Assembly: GCA_951802195.1 (NCBI GenBank)
Contig: OX637629.1
Span: 62,001-126,000, forward strand
DNA length: 64,000 bases
DNA from: Tausonia pullulans
Lineage: Eukaryota > Basidiomycota > Tremellomycetes > Cystofilobasidiales > Mrakiaceae
Direction of reading: 5' to 3'
Shown here: one piece after another, positions 1-11,244 of the stretch
Layout: every line of letters starts with the position of its first letter
Numbering within the stretch: the stretch's first letter is position 1
Translations under genes and position numbers: made by a program
The notes under the pieces: generated by a model
Told to the model about the DNA's origin: nothing
Seen by the model: only the letters and a program-made list of their open reading frames with translations
Databases searched by the model: none

Positions 1-57
1 GATCCCACCGTCTTTGCCTCGCCCACCACCATCTCGACCAGCTCTCAGATCACAGCC

Positions 58-752
58 ATGTCTTCCTTTCTCGGTCGTACGTCCGCGCTTCCCTCTCGTA
101 CGCGTCAGCCGACCTGCGCGCGCTGACTGGTCTCCTTGTCCAGTCCTCCCCTCGACGTCAGCCGGCTACCTCCCGGTCTGGATGCTCTTCGTCTCCACTG
201 TCGCCGTCTTCAACACGGTCCAGAACTACCTTACCCCAACGCTTACCAAGCAGGTCTACGCCGGCGCCCCAGCCCAGGGTGCGCACGTCCTTCCGTGGAC
301 GCGTCTCTCTCTTAGCCCACGCTTGCTCCCAAGTCGTCACAGACTCATCCACCCTGTCGCTTCGCAGTCACCCCGCTCAGCAACCGCACCTTCGGCGTCT
401 GGACGTTCACCTCGGCCCTCATCCGGCTATACGCGGCCTACAACATCACCTCACCGCCGTGTGTTCGGTTTTGACGCGTACCTGCTCCTACCTTGATTCT
501 GATTTCCCTCTTCCAGGCTGTACAACCTCGCACTCGCCTCGTACTTCATCGCTTTCGCCCACTTCAACTCGGAGCTCCTCATTTACAAGACATGCGTCTT
601 CGGCAAGGGCTGGGCTGGACCAGCCGTCGTCTCCAGTGAAGGCTCCTTTGTCTCAACGCTCGAAATCCAGGATTCACTGACGCTTGCTGCCGATAGCCAT
701 CTCCATTACTTGGATGCTGATGCAGCGCAATTGGTATCTCTCGGGCATCTAG
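58..752 (+). CDS. ERG28: Ergosterol biosynthesis scaffold protein Erg28
   Basis: Five exons (58-76, 144-278, 368-458, 517-635, 697-752) join in frame to a 139-residue protein, the usual Erg28 size. The family pattern is clear: GYLPVWMLFVS and NTVQNYLT near the start, RTFGVWTFTSALIRLYAA in the middle, then SYFIAFAHFNSELLIYKT and GWAGPAVVST before a short tail ending WYLSGI. Four hydrophobic stretches fit the ER membrane protein that tethers the C-4 demethylation enzymes (Erg25, Erg26, Erg27) in sterol synthesis. That role comes from family knowledge. The ATG at 58 lies in a typical C-rich leader and is the only ATG that gives the conserved N-terminus after splicing. It converges on the JAMM protease gene, with about 220 bp between stops. 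Confidence 0.93.
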
Positions 753-973
753 AGCGCGACAGAAGGAGGACGAGGGGAACGAGTGACAAGAGCTGGTCCG
801 TAGCGTTCAAAAGAATCACATGGGCTTCAGAGTCGCGACTTAGAATCAGAGTGAGGCTGTCCTTGGCTTTGAGAATCTGTGCAAAGAGTGACACAGCCGG
901 AGGTATCATCTCGCCACCCTCCCATCTCTCGCTATCGTCCTGGTGAGAAGTCAACCCGCGGTACTTCAACTCG

Positions 974-3184
974 TTATTTATCCCGACCCCAGCTTAGCAC
1001 ACCCCGGCTCTCCTCCCTGAGATCGACGACCTCGATACCCTGACCCTCGCGCACTGAAAAAAGACAACGGAAGCGCTCGTCAGCCAAGCACTCACTCGTA
1101 AGAGGGACAGCCCACCACGCACTCCGCACATGCCCGAACCCACGATCGCGATCACCGAAGCTGCCCGTGTAGATGCCGCCCTTGGGCTCCGGGTGCGGAT
1201 GGAACGTCGCTGTTTGGTTGCACGACATGATGAGCTGGAGGCCTGGTGGGTCCGTGAGGCGGAAGATGCCGAGGCTGGTGGGCGAGAGAGCGACGAGCTT
1301 AGTGCGTAGCGGCGAAGGACAGATCGAGAAAATAAAACCCACTCGGGTGTCGCTTGGGGCGCGCAGACGACGGCGATGGCTTCGGCGAGCATGCATTGGT
1401 AGCCCGAGTGGGTGTGCAACTGGAACGAGGCCACATCAGGAGCTCGCTCACGAGCTGCCAAAGGAAGGAGCGACTCACGTCGAGCGAAGACATGAAGCAA
1501 GTTTGTGTTGGGTGCGTGTGGATCTGGCAAAGCAAATATCATCAGCTAGGTACAAAGGTGTGGACTGCGAGAACGACAAACCCATCCGAGCGTGAGCAGG
1601 TCCCGCTTGTCCTGGAACTCAAACACCTTTTCCTCCTCAAGAGTTCTGAGGTGAAGGGTCAGATTAGTCCAGCCACACACAGGAACGAACGCAGACCCAC
1701 TCACGTGCACGTGTCGCCCGTGCCTTTCTGAACTGGGATGAGCAGCGTCCGGACGGTGAACGTCCCGCTGTCGAGGGTTCCAAGGAGCAAGCCACATGTC
1801 TCGATCTTCTTCTTAGTGTTTTTTCTCGCCGCCGCGAGAAACTGCATCACGAGCGACGGCGGGAGGTTGAGCGTCCGCAAGGGAGGGGGGCCCGTCGGCT
1901 CAGCAGCGGGCGAGGACGAGCGTGAGTGCCTCGAGGGAGAGGAGGAAATGGATGTCGCCGGAGGGGCGAGGAGGTTGGAAGTCTGAAAGTGGGAGTAATA
2001 AGAAGGTCCGGCAGGAGGAGGTGGCGGTGGGGGAGGAGTCGGGCCATGCGAGCTGTAGGACGAGGCCGGCGAGGGGTACACCGAATGAGAGTGTTGCTGG
2101 GATGGCGGCAGCGAGATGGGCCGCTGGCTGGAGTAGGAGGAGCGCTCAGGTAGGGAGGGGTATTTGATCTGATGGGAAGCTCGCTGGGGATGGCTCTGGG
2201 GCGCTGGATGCTGCGAGGAATGGGACGAGGAGCTCGGCGAGTACGGTGTAGCGATCAAATGACGGTGCAAGTCCTGATGCGTCGCTCTTGGTTGATGATG
2301 CTGCTGCTGGTACGGCTGACCGTACGAGACGCTCGAACTCGAGCGATGAGATGACTCCGGTGGATACGACACCATCGTGGCCTCCTCAGCTCGACGTCGG
2401 CGGGCCTTCTCCTTCGCGACCTCGGCCTCGTCCGACCAGTCGGGGTGTTTCGCGCGCCATGACTCGTATCGGTCGTTGACGGTCGACTTCATGTTGGCGA
2501 GCGTCGTGAGAGCAACGCTGCCTTTCTGGAGCAGCAGGAGAAGATCAGGTCAGAGAGGACGACAACAACGGGAGAAATGGCCGCCCACGGTCGCAACAAG
2601 GGTGGATAGAGAGGAGGGCCGTGCGGTGTGACAAGGGGGAGAGGAAGAGGCGGTGCACGACTGACGGAGCGTATGGCTGCTTTCTCCTCGTGGGTAAGTG
2701 ATCGGTACTGAGGGTGTGAGGGGGCAAGATCTAGAAGGATTCTGGAGGGACAGGGAGCAGGAATGAGCAGAGGTCGTGCTAGGAGGACCCTCGCAAGCGG
2801 ATGGACACGACGACGCTCGGCAGCCAAGCAGGACTCACTTAGCGACCTTTACCCAAGACATACTGGAGAGAGAGGGAGTAACGGAGTGAGGACCTTGATA
2901 GAGAAACCAGAGACGGGGCGCGCCCTTACAACTCGCGCTCGTGAGCTTCGACATCCTCCGGGACCGTCGATCCGCTGCGCCCGTGCTGATAGCTGGCGGC
3001 CTCCTTAATGAGCAGGTCTGTCATCATATATGTGTCAGCTCGACATATACGTACGCCTCGGACAACGAGCGAACGTACCTGTCGAGCGGAGCCAGGACCG
3101 GAGGGAGTAGCTCGTGCTGAAGTGCACGCTAGCCTCAGCCGCGGTCGCGAGCTCGGCGATGGAGTGCGGTCGAAGAAGGTACAT
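974..3184 (-). CDS. sst2: AMSH/Sst2-type JAMM metalloprotease, K63-specific deubiquitinase
   Basis: Ten exons (3184-3079, 3017-2930, 2862-2839, 2741-2666, 2525-1705, 1645-1582, 1523-1479, 1419-1343, 1274-1096, 1053-974) sum to 1560 nt, 519 residues. The N-terminus (RPHSIAELATAAEAS, then LAPSHPQYRSL) is the USP8/AMSH helical dimerisation domain. A Ser/Pro/His-rich linker follows. The C-terminal MPN+ domain has IETCGLLLG with the catalytic Glu, the zinc site HTHPTQTCFMSSLD, and the AMSH-specific second zinc residues in MSCNQTATFHPHPEPKGG. It ends with IEVVDLR as in AMSH. Family members trim K63-linked ubiquitin chains on endosomal cargo with ESCRT-0; that role is inferred. The third exon is only 24 nt. 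Its start codon is 369 bp from that of CTU2, head to head. Confidence 0.93.
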
Positions 3185-3553
3185 GCCGAGACTGCGAGTC
3201 TCGACGCGGGAGAGGTAGGGAGGATGTGCGTCGGGATGATGCAGGAGCTGGTGGTCGTCCGGGGGCAAGAGAGAGGTCTCGGACGCCGACGCTCTTGGAG
3301 CGACGGACCTCGCCGACCACGCCGTGCGTAGTGCGACCTCCGAGGGCAGAATTATGGTTGTGATCAGCTGTAAAAGTGAAGATGGTCTGCGATCTGCATA
3401 GCAAGACTCGGCTCTTAAGGGAGACAGCGAAAGGCGGCCTGCTCCGTAACTCACCCTCGCTTGGACCATCTTCTCCCTCCTAGCTGTCTCTAGCTTCTGA
3501 AGAACCGGTCTCCTTCTCCCCGACCTCCACCACGCATTCAAGTTCCCTTGGCC

Positions 3554-5353
3554 ATGTCGTGTTCCAACCCTACCACAGACGGCGTCGATGCTCCGGCTGA
3601 AAAGATGGAGCGTTAGTCCTCCTGGGCCCTCACTCGTTCTCCGACTTCCACCTCCAGCTTTTCTGACCCGACGCGCTCTACAGGCAAGCCCAAGCTGGAC
3701 TCGACGATTTGCGCCCGGTGCAAGGACAGAAAAGGCGTCCTCGCCATCCGACACCTCTCCTACTGCCGGTGAGTCTGTCGCACGGAGGAAACTCTTCCGA
3801 TCGAAGAGCGCGTGGCAGACCCACTCCCGACGCGTCGGCGCTGATCCAACTCCTTTCTCCTCAACTGTTAGCGAGTGCCTCATGCCCATGCTCGTCTCCA
3901 AGTTCGTCAAGGGGCTCGTCCCTCACCTTCCGCAGATCTCGACGCGTCTCCCCACCGCGACGCCGCCGCCGATCCTGCTCGCCTGTTCCGGTGGGGGGGC
4001 CTCGCTCGCCATGATCGAGATGTTCCATGAGAGCTATTGCCATGAGGGCATCCGAGGCCGCGGTCGCTGGGGCCGCATCGTTGTCGGCTGGGTCGACTTT
4101 GGTCGTGAGGGCGACGCCGAGGTCGGACGCATGCTCGAGGGTGTCACGCAGAAACGATACGGCTTCGATTTTTGGCGCGTCAGTGTCGAGGAGGCCTTTG
4201 AGGATGGCCAGCTCGTCGAGGCTGGTGGCAAGGCGCTAGGTATCGAGGTTGCTCCCGGAAGAGGTGAGCAAGAAGGCGTTCAGTGGGCGCTGGACGACCC
4301 CGGCTGATACGTTCGCGCCGTTTGCCATTCGCAGTCCTCACCGCATCAATCGTTCCAAAGGCCTCAACGTCTACCATGCCCTCCGCCTACCGGACGCTCC
4401 TCTCCTCTCTCCCGACGCCGTCGCACCCTTCCATCCAGCTCACCATCCTCACATCACTCCTCGCCCGGATGGCGCGCTCTCTTGCCCTCCCCAACACGTC
4501 GACCCTCGTCTTTAAGGCCCTCACGTCAACGCGCGCAGCCTCGCTCGTCATCGCGCACACGGCCCTCGGTGGGGGCTTCGCGCTTCCGTTGTTGACGTCG
4601 ACGGTGCGAGAGTATGAGGGCGTTAAAGAGGTCCGCCTCATGGGCGGCATGGGTGGGAAGGAACTCGCTTGGTTCGTCCGCGAGCGGGGGCTTAAGGCTA
4701 GGAACTTGAGCGACTTCGAGGGCAAGGGTGCGAGGGGTAGCGTCGAGGGTCTCACGCAGGGTGGGTCGTGACGTGTGAAAGAAGCCATACTGCTCTGATA
4801 CTAACAGGTCGCTACTTTTCCAGAATTCGTCCAGACACTCGACAGCACCCACCCGTCGACTGTCAACACCATCGCCCGAACAGCCTCCAAGCTCGTCTTT
4901 TCCCCCGCGGCTTCCTCAAGCCCCTCCGATGCTGCAGCCGCCTTCTCTTCGCACCCGACCTGTCCGCTCTGCGAGCTTCCTGCGGACCCCTCGCCCAAGG
5001 AGTGGCTCGCTCAGACGTCAATCACCTCCCTCCCCTCTATATCGTTGTCATCCTCCGCCACGACTCCCTCCGCCTCCGACGTTGCTTCTCAACTGCCCGT
5101 GACCCCGTCCCTGCCAGCTCCCCCACCACTCGAATCGGCCCTCTGCTACGCCTGCCTTGCCACACTCGTTTCCCCTGCGGGAGCTGCAGGTGGCAACGCT
5201 GTCCCTCTCGCCGAGGGCGCCGCCCGGCTCCCCTCGTGGGTTCTGCCCAATCTCAAGCGCGAGGTAGTGAGGAGGCGGCCATTACCAAGAGAGGATGTTG
5301 CTGCAGCTCTCAAGGAAGAAGGGTGGCTGCTGAATGACGAGGACGACGATTGA
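3554..5353 (+). CDS. CTU2: Cytoplasmic tRNA 2-thiolation protein 2 (Ncs2/Ctu2)
   Basis: Five exons (3554-3611, 3684-3768, 3872-4263, 4335-4760, 4824-5353) total 1491 nt, 496 residues. The N-terminus carries the paired Cys motifs ICARCKDRKG and SYCRECLMP. Next comes a degenerate PP-loop, LLACSGGGASLAMIEMF, in a Rossmann-like domain, and further Cys pairs (CPLCELP, CYACLATL) near the end. This order matches Ncs2/Ctu2, the partner of Ncs6/Ctu1 that puts the 2-thio group on wobble uridine of Lys, Glu and Gln tRNAs using sulfur from Urm1; the role is family knowledge. The loss of a canonical SGGxDS loop is normal for this subunit. An acidic end (NDEDDD) closes the protein. The stop lies 46 bp from the end of the convergent Hmp1-like gene. 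Confidence 0.92.
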
Positions 5354-5399
5354 TGGCTTTGCGCGCACAGAACAATCATAACAATCGTGAAAGAAAGGA

Positions 5400-5991
5400 C
5401 TACTTGCCTCCGAGACCCCACTCGGCCTTTTCGTGCCGGATGTTGCCCTCCTTCTGGAGCTCAGTATCGCCGGTGACCATACCCATGGCCCTATGAGGAG
5501 ACTTCAGTGAGTGTCAACAATGGAACACGTCTATCTTGACTTACGATTGGGCTTTGCCCTTAAGCGACTCGAGGTCCATCTGCGGGAGCGTTCCCTCAGC
5601 AGCATGCTTCTTGAGGTCCGCCTCCTGAGCCCTCATGTTGCCCTCCGTTTGAGTGTCCTGATCGCCCGTGAGCATACCAACAGCTGATTGGACCTTGCCG
5701 GTGACCTTGTCGACGGCCGCCTCGCCCTTGGCGTACGCTCGGGCGGTTTCGACCTCGTGCGTGCCCGCATCTTTGAGGGACTCGCCGGCCTCGATATAGG
5801 GCTTGGATCCGGCGAGAACGCCAATGGTCTGGGGGCACGAGACCGAGGGGGACGTCAGGACCGGAGGGAAGCGAAGGGAGGGGGCAACGGCGATGGGCGA
5901 GACGATGACAGACCTCCTCCGCGTGGCCGAGAAGGCTGTTGACTTGGCCGCGAATAACGGAGGCCTGTGCGGGATCGGACGGGGTGCTCAT
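5400..5991 (-). CDS. CsbD-like protein, Hmp1-type mismatch/cruciform DNA recognition family
   Basis: Three exons (5991-5914, 5828-5545, 5490-5400) give 453 nt, 150 residues. The protein is small and hydrophilic, beginning MSTPSDPAQASVIRGQ. It has two copies of a CsbD-like unit: GKVQSAVGMLTGDQDTQTEGN and GKAQSAMGMVTGDTELQKEGN share the K-x-Q-S-A-x-G-M-x-T-G-D core and are followed by an EKAEWGLGGK end. Fungal homologues are annotated as mismatched base pair and cruciform DNA recognition protein (Hmp1 of Ustilago). The CsbD fold is otherwise linked to stress response in bacteria. I cannot tell which role applies here. It shares a 368-bp divergent promoter with the RNase III-fold gene. Confidence 0.88.
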
Positions 5992-6359
5992 TGTTGGTTG
6001 AGAGGATGAGAGAGAGGAATGATGGGATGATGGGGTTGGAGGTCGAACTGCCCAGTTGGTCAAAGGGCCTAGAGCCAGAGGGGATATGCGACAAGTTCGA
6101 CGCGACGTCACTGGTTACGTTGAGAGAACGGATGACTCGTAGACATCTTTCTACAACTCGGCTTAAGGGAGCCAGAGTACATCTGAAGCTGGCCCTGGTG
6201 GTAGCATTTCCCAGCCGGAGCGAAGAACCGTCAGCAAGGCCGGACGCGCGCGGCAGCGAGCCGTGGAATCCGTGCGTGCTTCCTCGTGACGGTTCGTCGC
6301 TTGCGTCCGTCGTCCGTCGTCTTTCTTCCGACACCGCCCACCATACATCGCCCGCCGTC

Positions 6360-8357
6360 ATGTCCAGGGAGCAAGTATTTCGCTCAGGCTGTCCATCAGG
6401 CCCCCGTCATGCGTACCACTCTGGCAGCAGTACCTCCATTTCCAGCAGCGTCATCGGAGGTCCTCCGGCTGTACCACCTGCACCTCCACATGCACCCTCG
6501 ACGATGCGGGCATGGTTTCCGCAGCTGTCCCCAAACCAGCACCTATACTGTCATAGTGGACTTGTGTATGGCCAGTTGCCAACAGTCCCTGCCGGACCGA
6601 GTTTCTACCAGGCTCCCCCGCGACACGACACGCCCTCCTCGTATTACACGGCGGCGGCTTCCGGCCCATCCACCTCGGCGGCTCCCTGCCGTCCGAGCCC
6701 GAAGCGGCGTCGCTCTCCCCCTCGGTTCCCCTCAAGCTTTGGGAGTGGAGAACCGGCACGCTCGAGATCGCCTCCCATACGGCATTTGATGCACAAGCGC
6801 TTCGACATCAACGATAGCGAGGTGGTAGGTCCGTCGACGTTGTCATTGTCAATCTCGAGATCGCCTTTACCAGATTTCTCTTCAAATCTCGACTCTCGGA
6901 GACGCCAGTCACGCCGGGAAGTTGAAAGAGGGGATGATAGGAGATGCAAGAGTCGTCGGTCGGACTCACCGCCGTCATCGTCTTCAGGCCCGCCACCCCC
7001 TGTCCCATTCCCTCCACTCCCTTCGTCTGCTCAAGCTACAGCCGCTCCTCTCCTTTCTGATCCACCGGGGGAGCTGCCTTCCGGATCAACTGCCTTGGAA
7101 AAGCCGTATCACGCGACCGAGACGTCATCAAGCCAATCTCGGTCTCCGGCACCTTCAACCACGTCGTCGTCTGCGACCGTCTCTGGCTCCGAATCCACCC
7201 TCGATCAAGCAGACGGGAAGTTTGAGCCTCTCATTTCCATTGCGACCACCTCCAAGCAGCCAATTAGCTTGCTCGATACAAGCGGCAAGCCTCTTCTGCC
7301 TCGCTGTCAGTCCCCAGGCTGTCTCCAATACCCCCCACCCCCCCCCCCCCCCCACCCCCTCCTTGTTCCTCTGCGTCAGCTGACAACTCTGTCTATGTAC
7401 CATCTCAGGGGAGGCGCCCCTTGTCTCCATGGATCTCTCCGCCTGCCCGCCAATCCCCCTCGTGACGGATGAGGCGCTTCTCCGGGTTTCGCGTACCCAC
7501 AAGTCGGCGCTCCTCGAGGACCCAGCCCAGTTTGGCGTCGGACCAGGCGAGGCGCTCAAGAATGAGCTCCTGAGTTACAAGCGGATGGAGCTTGAGGGCG
7601 ATTCGATACTCTTTAATCAGGTGACGATCAATCTCTTGAGGAAGTACAAGACGCTCGTCACGGGCAGCGCGACAGTCAGTCCCTCGCTCTCTCGCCCTCT
7701 TGTCTGGGGTTGACCTGTCTCTCTCCCTCTTAGGCCATTAGAGGCACTCTTTGCGGCAATGTCACCCGTTGGTCCCTCACTCTCCTCCTCGCCTTTCAGC
7801 CACTCCACGCTGACCGCTCTGCTTCAGTCGCCCACTTCGGTCGACACTACCGGCTCGGCGAGGAGCTCATCCTGGGGCCTGAAGCCCGAGTCCTTGGCCT
7901 CCATCTGACGCCTAACACACTCGCCGACGCCTTTCAAGCGCGCGTCGCCGCCGTTTTCCGCGACTTTCGGTTCATTATTCGCCCTTCCCTTTCTCCTCAG
8001 TCCCCTCATTCGCTCATACACGACGTTGCTTATTCGTTCCAGACGGACGGGCCGCCTCGCTGAAGCCGAACGATGGCTCGAGGACCTCTTCTCCCCGCAG
8101 GTCTTCCCCTCGCTCGTCGCGTACGTCGAGATCAAGCGGAAAGAGGCGATCGCCCACGAGTTCCGGGCGACCCATGGCAAAGGTGTCGATAAGAACAAGA
8201 AGAGAGAGAAGATCTATGAGGTGAGTTTGGCGAGTGAGCTCGACTTGGGCGGAGTGGCAGCTGATGGTGTTTGTTGATGCAGGACGAGGCAGATACGCAG
8301 GGCAGGTTCGGTGAGGCGATCCAGTGGCGCACAAGACCGCCGAGGAGGGACAGTTGA
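6360..8357 (+). CDS. RNase III-fold protein with long disordered N-terminus, catalytic residues partly lost
   Basis: Six exons (6360-7305, 7409-7674, 7734-7767, 7828-7969, 8043-8220, 8283-8357) total 1641 nt, 546 residues. About the first 330 residues are Ser/Pro/Arg-rich and low complexity. The C-terminal part matches the RNase III endonuclease domain: ELLSYKRMELEGDSILFNQ sits where the signature E-R-L-E-F-L-G-D-A-V-L is expected, followed by HFGRHYRLGEELILGP and NTLADAFQARVAAVF, then GRLAEAERWLEDLF. Against the consensus, the first signature Glu is Lys and the Glu of A-D-x-F-E-A is Gln, while the middle Glu and both Asp remain. A structural role is therefore likely, as in the RNase III-like mitoribosomal proteins mL44/mL57, rather than cleavage. 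No dsRNA-binding domain is obvious. The second-from-last exon ends in a Lys-rich helix. Intron 1 holds a long C-tract. Confidence 0.82.
7331..7358 (+). repeat. Interrupted poly-C tract in intron 1 of the RNase III-fold gene
   Basis: A C6-A-C16-A-C5 run lies in the intron between 7306 and 7408, upstream of the acceptor. It probably serves as or adjoins the polypyrimidine tract and is prone to length variation or sequencing error. Confidence 0.8.
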
Positions 8358-8413
8358 GAGAAAGGGCAGACTAGGGCTCAAGGGACGATATTGGTGCAAT
8401 GACCCATCATCCA

Positions 8414-9929
8414 TTACCACCACTTCAAGTACCGTGTCCATCCGCTCTTCTTTTTGCCCTCCTCACGACTCTCCTCAGCGACCCCCTCCGTGTTCTTCGC
8501 CAGCGCCGACGTAACCTCGTACGAGTCAAACGACTCCCTCGCGCCCCTCGCTTGCGCAACCTCAGCTGCGCCCTTGCTCATCCGACCGACGACCTGCCCT
8601 GACGCATCCCGGACTTCCACGTAGCTTGCAGGCTGTTTCGCCGTGCTTGGCGGCGGAGTTTTGTCCAGCCCCGGCTGTTTGCCTCCAAGTAGGGCAGAAA
8701 TCTCCTCCGGTAGAGACTGCTTCTGCTTCCCAGCGTCAACAGTCTCGCGCGAGGTGAGGGACGCAGCGGGCGTGGGAGCGAGGATGACCTCCCCTGTCTC
8801 CGGGTCGACGCGGCGGGCCATGTTGGCGATGTTGCGCTCGGGGAAGCGCTCGGAGAGAAGGCGGAGAAGCTCGAGCTCGCGATTCCGGCGGTAGTTGCAG
8901 TAAACACTGGGGAAGGGTTCAGCGACAGTTGAGGGACGAGAGAGATGGTGAAGAGACTGACTTGGAGGCACCGCCGATGAGGCCGAACGAGTAAACGAAG
9001 TAGGTGACGGCGGAGAAGGCTAGCCGGGGACCTGAAATCGGCAGGGTTAGCGGGTTGAAGTGGCCAATATGGAGAGAAAGCGTGATGATGAAACAGAATG
9101 GTAGAAAGAATCAGAGAGAAGATTAGATTATGAAACGGAACGACTTCGTCATTCGCGTCCCAACGCCTACTTCCATCCTTCGAGGCAAGCACGGCGCGAC
9201 AGGGAAGTCGCGCGACGGCCCACCACGAGGAGGACGTACAGCGTGGACATGTAAGAAGCTAGCCGATTGGTAACATCATGTGGAGGTTGACAAAGAGGTG
9301 GAATCGAGACGAGATGCTGACGAGTAGACCGAGAAAATCAGGCGGCTGACCTGTAGACGAGCGGATGGATTGTCAGAATCAGGCTCGTTCAGCAGAACGG
9401 AGACGTTGAGACAATCCTATATTCATCTCTTTTGCTCGAGAGGAGCAAGGTCGTGGACCGCTGCACCCAACCACCTCGATCTGTCTGATCGAGAGCGCGC
9501 GAAAGACAGGTCGACCGTCGTCCACCCGGACTTCCCTACACTCGGACTCTCCACATGCGTTCTACCTGGCCACTCAGTCTCGACGCACCTTTACGCTTTC
9601 CAGTAATGAGGCGAAGGGCAGCGACCCCGACACCGCCAGCGACACCATAGAGAATTGAGGTCCGCATACACGGGATGCCGGCGAGCTTTGCTGGCGTGAA
9701 CTCCTCGAGTCGAGTCATCTGGAAGCAGGTCAATGACCTTGCCTTCTTTAAAAACACAAAGTTAGTGACTGACCTTGATCGCCTCCCAGAGGTTGGCGGT
9801 TGTAGGTGGTGCCGGGCGCGCGGGGATGGTCGTCTTGTTTGGGTCGTTCTGGGCCGGGTAGAAGTTGTCGCCATAAGAGGTCGCGTTAGCCGGATCGTAA
9901 GGGGCATCTGGGATGGACCCGACGGCCAT
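8414..9929 (-). CDS. COX20: Cytochrome c oxidase assembly factor Cox20
   Basis: Four exons (9929-9774, 9718-9589, 9031-8962, 8906-8414) give 849 nt, 282 residues. The conserved part is KLAGIPCMRTSILYGVAGGV, a first membrane segment, then PRLAFSAVTYFVYSFGLIGG, a second membrane segment, and YCNYRRNRELELLRLL. This spacing of IPC, glycine-rich segment and a charged C-x-Y-R-x-x loop is typical of Cox20/FAM36A, the inner mitochondrial membrane chaperone for Cox2. About 150 further residues form a polar tail not required by the family. Intron 2 (9588-9032) is 557 nt, much longer than its neighbours. An in-frame ATG at 10019 would add 30 residues; I chose 9929 because it leaves room for the shared promoter with SEM1. 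A weak point is the low sequence conservation of the family. Confidence 0.8.
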
Positions 9930-10080
9930 GGCGGGCTTGTGAACTAAGGGGGTGGGTGGTTGGTGGAGGTTGCGAGGGAGAAAGGAGAGACGGCGCAACA
10001 GGCCGTCGTCGTCTTCCATCCACGTGAACGAGTCGAGGGTCCCCCAGCAACCACCACCTTTACCCCCATCTCAACCAGAC
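9930..10080. promoter_or_regulatory. Short bidirectional promoter between COX20 and SEM1
   Basis: Only 151 bp separate the two start codons. The SEM1-proximal half is C-rich with CCACC repeats, the usual leader composition in this window. No TATA box is visible. Confidence 0.6.
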
Positions 10081-10759
10081 ATGTCTGCACCCTCCAACAA
10101 CGCCCCCTCCACGGACCCGGCCAAAAGCGCCACTGCCGCCGCCCCGGCCGAGGATGAGTCCAAGAAGGAGGTCCCCCAGCTCGGCTCGCTCGAGGAGGAC
10201 GATGAGTTTGAGGAGTTCGCCGAGCAGGGTCAGTTTCTCTCCCTCGCTGTTATCTAGAGCATAGGTTGCCCTAGAGCTGCGATGTACAGCCTGGTGATGC
10301 AAAGGGTGTCAATGGAGACGGCAGTGGAACCATCGGGAAGGTCGTCATCAGCGTCGTGGAGGCCGCCCTCGTCGACGCGTGTGGTCGTCATCTTCCCTAC
10401 TTCTCCTCCAGAGTTTCCGATACCTATGGCCGCCTACCTCTGTTGCTCGCTTTCTTGGACCCTGCTCTGACGCTCCCCCACGCCCAATTCCAGACTGGGA
10501 TCCGTCCGAGTCGTCAGTCGCCCACCTCACCTCCACCGCGCCCGGCGCCTCGTCCGACACTGCCCCGACAACGACGTCGAACCTCTGGGAAGACAACTGG
10601 GATGATGACGATGTCGAGGAGGAGTTCAGCAAGCAGCTCAGGTGAGCGGAGAGATGACACGCGTTGGACGGCCAGTTAGCCACTCAGTCTGCTGACGACG
10701 CGTCTTGTCGCCAACTTAGGGCTGAGCTCGAGAAGCAGTCCTCGACCATGTCGACCTAA
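10081..10759 (+). CDS. SEM1: 26S proteasome / TREX-2 subunit Sem1 (DSS1)
   Basis: Three exons (10081-10228, 10494-10641, 10720-10759) join to 336 nt, 111 residues. Two acidic and aromatic blocks identify it: LGSLEEDDEFEEFAEQ and, across the splice, DWDPSES followed by LWEDNWDDDDVEEEFSKQLR and an AELEK helix. These are the ubiquitin- and BRCA2-binding segments of DSS1/Sem1, a small disordered protein of the proteasome lid that also joins the TREX-2 mRNA export complex and other PCI-domain assemblies. Length is slightly above the 70-90 residues of most homologues because of an Ala/Pro-rich leader and a spacer between the acidic blocks. The first intron is 265 nt, long for this region. Confidence 0.95.
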
Positions 10760-11244
10760 GAAGGCAGCACGGCGAAGGAGAGGAGAAAGGCAGGACAACA
10801 TACAGCATGATTCTTTGTGACTCCTAAGCCCGTCTCGACGTGCGATGTGACGGGACGCGCGCGCGCGCACGAGTGGAAGGAACCCCATATGCTTGTTCAC
10901 TCAGCATGGAGACGCCTGAACAGAATGGGCTGTGAGCGTAGGCGACACTCATCGACAGAGACTCTCATAGCGAGAGTCAGGGAGTCGTTCACGTCGGCCA
11001 TGGCGTAGACGGATGCGCGTGCCTGGGTCCAAACTCTCATCGTCAGGATATGTTGCTTGGACTGTATGACCTTGCGAAAGGACTCCAGAAACGTGATGCA
11101 ATCAGGATGCCACCATGTTGCATGGGGGACTGCGCTCCGCTGCCAAACGCGTTGGCGCTTGCAGCCGGCCTTGACAGCTCACTGTTCTCACACGAGTACC
11201 CTCCCGCCGACCACCACCCAGCTTCCCTCTCTAAGTGTCCAGCC
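10760..11244. other. Intergenic region between SEM1 and the RING-CH gene
   Basis: About 485 bp hold the SEM1 3' flank, a short GC-alternating tract (cgcgcgcgcgcgc near 10856) and the leader of the next gene. The reading frame of the RING-CH gene is open upstream to about 11050, but that part has no conserved sequence. Confidence 0.6.
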
